Positions 5,995 through 8,268 of a stretch of DNA of 8,268 bases are shown here, piece by piece. Source of the DNA: Candidatus Bathyarchaeota archaeon (GTDB lineage: Archaea; Thermoproteota; Bathyarchaeia; TCS64); NCBI GenBank assembly GCA_030601645.1, contig JAUWBQ010000069.1:1-8268 (forward strand), written 5' to 3'. Within the stretch, counting starts at the first letter, position 1, and every line of letters begins with the position of its first letter. Below the pieces are notes generated by a model, which was not told the DNA's origin, made no database searches, and worked only from the letters and a program-made list of their open reading frames with translations. The position numbers and the translations under genes are program-made.

Positions 5995-6426
5995 ATGTCT
6001 GAGGAGAAGACGTTCAAGGTCGACGTGACCAGGGAGGAGGGGTTCGTCTTCAAGGTTGATTTCGGCCTGGACGGGGTGGAGCCTCTCGTCATGGATGAGC
6101 CGGAACCTCTGGGCGGGGGGTCGGGTCCCAATGCTTCGAGGGTCTTGGCGGCTACGGTGGGTAACTGTTTGTGCGCCAGTCTCCTTTTCTGTCTGCAGAA
6201 GTCGAGGGTGGACGTTTCTGGGTTGAGGGCGACTGTGGACGGTGTCACGGCGAGGGATCGGGAGGGGCGTTGGAGGATCAGGGAGATGAATGTGGAGATA
6301 TGCCCCGAGGTCTCTGAGGAGAGCCGGAGGAAGGTGGGGCGGTGCGTGGAGGTGTTCGAGGGTTTCTGTGTTGTCTCTCGGAGTATCGAGCGGGGGATTC
6401 CGATTAATGTTAGGGTGCGTGTGTGA
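5995..6426 (+). CDS. OsmC/Ohr-family protein
   Basis: The 143-residue protein matches the OsmC fold. Two N-terminal strands come first (about 5-32), then PLGGGSGPNASRVLAATVGN (39-57), equivalent to the P-x-GGS and L-A-A-x-G-x-C region. The helix containing Cys58 and Cys60 follows, then the RVDVSGLRATVDG strand and a C-terminal Cys125 in FCVVSRSIERGIPI, equivalent to the CPVS motif. Known members use the two cysteines to reduce organic hydroperoxides with a lipoyl or thiol partner. Here both sites have a Cys, but the second motif lacks the Pro and an extra Cys60 is present, so peroxidase activity is likely but not certain. The ATG at 5995 follows a TATA-like box at leaderless distance. Stop is TGA. 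A strong hairpin plus T-run lies directly downstream. Length is normal for the family. Confidence 0.9.
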   Translation: MSEEKTFKVDVTREEGFVFKVDFGLDGVEPLVMDEPEPLGGGSGPNASRVLAATVGNCLCASLLFCLQKSRVDVSGLRATVDGVTARDREGRWRIREMNVEICPEVSEESRRKVGRCVEVFEGFCVVSRSIERGIPINVRVRV

Positions 6427-6630
6427 CTGTCTAGGTGTTGGGGGTGTTGTGTGGGGGGGTCTCCCCCTGTTTTTGGGGGGTGTGGTTTGGGGTGTTTTTC
6501 GGGGTTTTTTGGGTGTTTTGACTGTTTTTGCGTTTGCGTTGGTGTGGTGTTTGGTACTGTATAGCTACTGAATGGCTACTGTTCTGCTTGATGCTGTGGG
6601 GGCTCTGGGGGGTTTTCGGTGTTGTCTTCT
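6427..6630 (+). repeat. G/T-rich low-complexity tract with G-quadruplex potential
   Basis: About 200 nt here are almost pyrimidine-C-free on the plus strand, except CTCCCCC. G-runs occur at 6440-6444, 6453-6459, 6475-6480, 6489-6492, 6501-6504 and 6511-6513, separated by T-rich loops of 8-12 nt. Four or more such runs can fold into a G-quadruplex in DNA or RNA. There is no exact tandem unit, so this is compositional low complexity rather than a true repeat array. A short direct repeat GCTACTG occurs at 6564-6570 and 6575-6581. Confidence 0.5.
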
Positions 6631-6739
6631 CCGTGGCGTGGGCTGCGAGGGCGAGGGACCAGAACCTGTCGTCGTCGGTGCCCTGGGGATGGTTGAAGAG
6701 CAGCTTCCCCGACTTGGAGAGTTCGTACTGCTCCGCATT
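6431..6739 (-). pseudogene. Terminase-large-subunit-like C-terminal remnant with low-complexity tail
   Basis: On the minus strand a frame is open from just after a TAG (6742-6740) to a TAG at 6433-6431, about 102 codons, with no start codon near its 5' end. Its first 36 codons (6739-6632) read YELSKSGKLLFNHPQGT then DDDRFWSLALAAHAT. From memory this resembles the end of the RNase H-like nuclease domain of viral terminase large subunits, where H-D-D followed by an A-L-A-L-A helix supplies the last catalytic acid. Here the His is Asp. After codon 36 the frame degenerates into a tail rich in Thr, Pro, Lys, Gln, Asn and His without conserved pattern, matching the G/T-rich tract of the other strand. 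ATPase motifs and everything upstream are missing, so I read this as a decayed fragment of an integrated viral element. Homology is inferred by eye. Confidence 0.5.
6453..6474 (+). terminator. Hairpin plus T-run terminator after OsmC
   Basis: Five G of a seven-G run (6455-6459) can pair with CCCCC (6463-6467) over a TCT loop, followed by TG and TTTTT (6470-6474). It lies 26 nt after the OsmC stop and looks like an intrinsic terminator. Further T-runs follow at about 6495-6499, 6505-6510 and 6524-6528 and could act as back-up sites. Confidence 0.55.
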
Positions 6740-6781
6740 CTAATACGTTCGCGTTTTACATATTCTTGAAACGCTATGTGG

Positions 6782-6790
6782 TTTTATTAC
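6782..6790 (+). promoter_or_regulatory. TATA-like box for the nucleotidyltransferase gene
   Basis: TTTTATTAC, in an A/T-rich patch (about 6747-6813) that contrasts with the G-rich tract before it, is centred about 38 nt upstream of the ATG at 6824. This predicts a leader of about 13 nt containing AGGGG. Confidence 0.45.
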
Positions 6791-6806
6791 TTCTATGGAA
6801 ACATAA

Positions 6807-6816
6807 CCCTATAGGG
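6807..6816. promoter_or_regulatory. 10-bp palindrome at the predicted start of transcription
   Basis: CCCTATAGGG is a perfect palindrome lying between the TATA-like box and the ATG of the nucleotidyltransferase gene, about where transcription should begin. A bound regulator there would block initiation. An operator role is inference. Confidence 0.3.
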
Positions 6817-6823
6817 GACTCGG

Positions 6824-7048
6824 ATGGACATGAACGTTTTCCGGTATAAGCTTCGCTCGAGGCTGGGAGACAACATGCTGTGTCTTGTCCATACCGGCAG
6901 TCGTGTGAGGGGCGAGGCTAGGGCAGACAGCGATTACGATTTCACTTTGGTTGTTTCTGAGATAGGCAGAGGGGTCTTGGACGATATCAGGGACGTTCTT
7001 TCGGATTACTCGAACATCTCGGCTAGCACCTTGGTGCAAGTGCAGTAG
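6824..7048 (+). CDS. Short nucleotidyltransferase-domain protein (MNT-like), possibly truncated
   Basis: The 74-residue product holds the pol-beta-type nucleotidyltransferase signature: HTGSRVRGEARADSDYDF (23-40) with Gly25-Ser26 and Asp37-x-Asp39 spaced GSx10DxD. The GS pair positions the nucleotide phosphate and the two Asp bind metal. A helix (51-61) and a final strand follow (SASTLVQV, 67-73), where a third acidic residue is normally found. None is seen. Minimal nucleotidyltransferases of HEPN/MNT toxin-antitoxin pairs are about 90-150 residues, so this is short. No HEPN-type partner is visible on either side. The frame ends at TAG 7046-7048 but continues open and protein-like behind it (TDLSCAIEFLTKKG), which suggests an interrupted gene. 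The start is ATG 6824, with AGGGG 6 nt upstream; Met3 at 6830 is possible. Activity is doubtful, domain assignment solid. Confidence 0.78.
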   Translation: MDMNVFRYKLRSRLGDNMLCLVHTGSRVRGEARADSDYDFTLVVSEIGRGVLDDIRDVLSDYSNISASTLVQVQ

Positions 7049-7062
7049 CAGACATGCACTTG
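7037..7062. repeat. Perfect 8-bp inverted repeat around the nucleotidyltransferase stop codon
   Basis: CAAGTGCA (7037-7044) and TGCACTTG (7055-7062) are exact inverted copies separated by 10 nt containing the TAG stop. In RNA this would form a hairpin with the stop codon in the loop. No T-tract follows at once, so it is not a standard terminator. Confidence 0.55.
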
Positions 7063-7128
7063 GGAAATAGGTAAAACTGACTTGTCGTGTGCGATAGAGT
7101 TCTTGACAAAGAAAGGGGACCAATCAAC

Positions 7129-8016
7129 CTATCCCATTGTCTCTGCGATCTTGAAGGCCTCGATCACCCGCCTTTCCTCATCGAGGGGGAGAGGCCTCAG
7201 GGGGCGTCGAGGAACGCCTGCAGGGTGCCCCAGGGACTTTAAGGCCGCCTTCACTGCGGCGATCTGGCTGTGCTCCCGTACCAGCACCTTGTTCACATAT
7301 GAGACCTTGAGCTGGAGACGCCCCGCCTCCTCCAAGTCCCCCCTCACCACCGCATGATAGAGCTTAACGCAGGCCTCGGGGACGGCGTTAGCCACCGCCA
7401 GTATCGCCCCCTTCCCGCCCATCACCAGGGTGGGCATAGTCATATCCGCAGCCCCCGAGAGGACACTGATCTTCCCCCCGAACAGCCTGATGTTCTCCGC
7501 CATGTTCCCCGGGCTCCCACCGCTGTCCTTGATCCCCACAAGGTTGCTGCACTCGTCCGCGATCCGGTCCACAACCCCGGGAGGCACCGAGTAACCCGTA
7601 AACTTCGGCACATTATAGAGGATCACCGGCAGATCCACCGAGGAGATAAGGGAGGCGAAGTGCTGGAAGATCTCCTCATCTGAGGGCCTGAAGAACCAGG
7701 GCGACGCCACCAGCGCCGCCTCAGCCCCCGCGTCCCGTGCATCCCTGGTGAGCTGGATGGTCTCCCGGGTCCCGATGGCCCCCGTGCCGGCGATGACCTT
7801 ACCCCGGCTGCCCACCTTTTCCTTCACGAGGTTGATCAGGTCCTTACGTTCCTCCGCAGAGAGCAGCGGCGCCTCACCCGTGCTCGCGTTCACAACCAGC
7901 CCCGAGACCCCGGCTCCCAGCCAAAAATCGATCAGGCCGTTCAGGGCCCCGCTATCAATCTCCCCGTGGTGGGTGAAAGGCGTCACGTTCGGGACGAATA
8001 TACCCTTGAGCTCCAT
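7129..8016 (-). CDS. Dihydrodipicolinate synthase/N-acetylneuraminate lyase-family aldolase, substrate unknown
   Basis: From ATG 8016 the protein has 295 residues, the normal length of this class I aldolase family. Landmarks: MELKGIFVPNVTPF at the N-terminus, NASTGEAPLLSAEER (43-57, the T-T-G-E region as S-T-G-E), YNVPKFTGYSVPP (134-146) with the catalytic Tyr134, and GIKDSGG (161-167) with Schiff-base Lys163. SGAADMTMPTLVMGG (187-201) and a VPRRPLRPL end follow. DapA enzymes have Arg after the YNVP motif to bind the aspartate-semialdehyde carboxylate; here the place is Phe139. Lysine biosynthesis is therefore unlikely, and a sugar-acid or other 2-keto-acid aldolase (KDG-aldolase-like) fits better. 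The frame is open up to 8121, but that adds 35 unmatched residues and overlaps the divergent gene. A TATA-like box at 8047-8054 supports the 8016 start; ATG 8031 is less likely. Confidence 0.88.
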   Translation of the reverse strand: MELKGIFVPNVTPFTHHGEIDSGALNGLIDFWLGAGVSGLVVNASTGEAPLLSAEERKDLINLVKEKVGSRGKVIAGTGAIGTRETIQLTRDARDAGAEAALVASPWFFRPSDEEIFQHFASLISSVDLPVILYNVPKFTGYSVPPGVVDRIADECSNLVGIKDSGGSPGNMAENIRLFGGKISVLSGAADMTMPTLVMGGKGAILAVANAVPEACVKLYHAVVRGDLEEAGRLQLKVSYVNKVLVREHSQIAAVKAALKSLGHPAGVPRRPLRPLPLDEERRVIEAFKIAETMG

Positions 8017-8046
8017 GGAATCACACGCCATAGAAAGGCTCGACGC

Positions 8047-8054
8047 TAATAAAA
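8047..8054 (-). promoter_or_regulatory. TATA-like box for the DHDPS-family gene
   Basis: TTTTATTA on the minus strand is centred about 34 nt before the ATG at 8016, predicting transcription start near 8025. That is inside the spurious N-terminal extension and argues for the shorter protein. Confidence 0.5.
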
Positions 8055-8070
8055 CCCTAACTGGGCGCCA

Positions 8071-8079
8071 CTTTTTTAC
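8071..8079 (+). promoter_or_regulatory. TATA-like box for the acyl-CoA ligase gene
   Basis: CTTTTTTAC is centred about 33 nt before the ATG at 8108, predicting a leader of only a few bases. It is 17 nt from the box of the divergent gene, so the two promoters are back to back in the 91-nt intergenic space. Confidence 0.45.
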
Positions 8080-8107
8080 ATGAGCCCACAACAGAGAAGA
8101 TGAAGCC

Positions 8108-8268
8108 ATGGCAGACCGCAACTACCCCCGGGGGGTCCCCATAAGCATAAACTACCCCGAGATCCCCCTCTACGCCTTCCTGGAGAACTCTGCGAGGAAG
8201 TTCCCCGACCGGGACGCCGTCGTCTTCTACGGCCGGAGGATCAAATACGAGGGGCTGTGGGACTCCTC
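8108..8268 (+). CDS. AMP-dependent acyl-CoA synthetase/ligase, N-terminal part (3' end outside window)
   Basis: The first 53 codons from ATG 8108 give the typical N-terminus of long-chain acyl-CoA ligases of the ANL superfamily. YPRGVPISINYPEIPLYAF (6-24) is followed by the helix LENSARKFPDRDAVVFYG (25-42), then RRIKYEGLWD, the strand-turn-helix where members read G-x-x-x-T-Y-x-E-L. The adenylation motifs and the C-terminal lid lie beyond the window. Family members activate fatty, aromatic or short acids with ATP and join them to CoA; chain length cannot be told from this part. The start is chosen because homology begins within a few residues and a TATA-like box lies just upstream; another ATG at 8100 is out of frame. 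The divergent arrangement with the DHDPS-family gene does not by itself show a shared pathway. Confidence 0.85.
   Translation, partial: MADRNYPRGVPISINYPEIPLYAFLENSARKFPDRDAVVFYGRRIKYEGLWDS

Noticed and set aside
6564..6581. GCTACTG direct repeat as possible target-site duplication
   Set aside because: It is only 7 bp with an 11-bp period and no element between the copies; this is likely chance.
6290..6769. Plus-strand frames through the G/T-rich tract, with Val/Gly/Leu/Phe-rich translations that look like membrane proteins
   Set aside because: Their hydrophobicity follows simply from G/T-only codons; there is no ribosome site, and they overlap the OsmC end, the terminator and the minus-strand remnant.
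7082..7357. 91-codon plus-strand frame starting MSCAIEFLTKKG
   Set aside because: Its first part is the continuation of the nucleotidyltransferase frame behind the TAG; the rest is a shadow of the DHDPS-family gene, so it is not a separate gene.
8017..8121. 35-residue N-terminal extension of the DHDPS-family protein
   Set aside because: Family homology starts at MELKGIF; the extension would overlap the divergent ligase gene and both promoters.
1..8268. A complete new defence, CRISPR-like or retroelement system
   Set aside because: There is no repeat array, reverse transcriptase, recombinase, helicase or effector set. The candidates around 6431-7128 are fragments, not a working module.

Overview
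The window reads as archaeal, chromosomal and fairly GC-rich. TATA-like boxes lie about 25-30 nt upstream of several start codons that lack a Shine-Dalgarno, which suggests leaderless transcripts. Other genes carry GAGGT or AGGTGA ribosome sites complementary to an archaeal 16S tail. Termination looks T-tract based, and AGG/AGA are the common Arg codons. Gene content (M19 dipeptidase, DHDPS/NAL-family lyase, acyl-CoA ligase, orphan thiamine-diphosphate enzyme, OsmC, NimA-like flavoprotein, many small membrane proteins) would suit an uncultured TACK-type archaeon such as Bathyarchaeia. That placement is inference only.

Layout. 1-354 (+): C-terminal part of a metallo-beta-lactamase-fold hydrolase. 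405-2129 (-): acetolactate-synthase-like ThDP enzyme, preceded on the same strand by a two-helix membrane protein (2177-2458), probably one operon. Divergent from it, 2570-2836 (+): an 88-residue three-helix membrane protein with a SemiSWEET/PQ-loop-like layout. 2852-4078 (-): M19-type metallopeptidase with an altered metal motif. 4163-4762 (+): unrecognised soluble protein. 4783-4995 (-): short ORF that looks like the 3' part of a frameshifted gene. 5114-5590 (-): PNPOx/NimA-like FMN protein. 5644-5931 (+): two-helix membrane protein. 5995-6426 (+): OsmC-family peroxidase-like protein.

6427-7128 is the least ordinary stretch. It holds a G/T-rich tract with G-runs and oligo-T terminator signals. 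On its minus strand is a startless ORF resembling the C-terminal end of a viral terminase large subunit. It also holds a very short nucleotidyltransferase-domain gene ending in an in-frame TAG inside a perfect inverted repeat. Together these look like the scar of a mobile element or of a defence/toxin-antitoxin module. After it come a DHDPS/NAL-family lyase (7129-8016, -) and, divergent from it, the start of an acyl-CoA ligase (8108-8268, +).

The metabolic genes share no obvious single pathway; most are separately promoted single genes or pairs. I found no CRISPR array, tRNA, rRNA or intact mobile element, and nothing I can defend as a complete new system. The best leads are the terminase-like remnant, the interrupted nucleotidyltransferase, the HxH variant M19 enzyme, the altered DHDPS-family active site and the divergent small-membrane-protein pair beside the ThDP enzyme.
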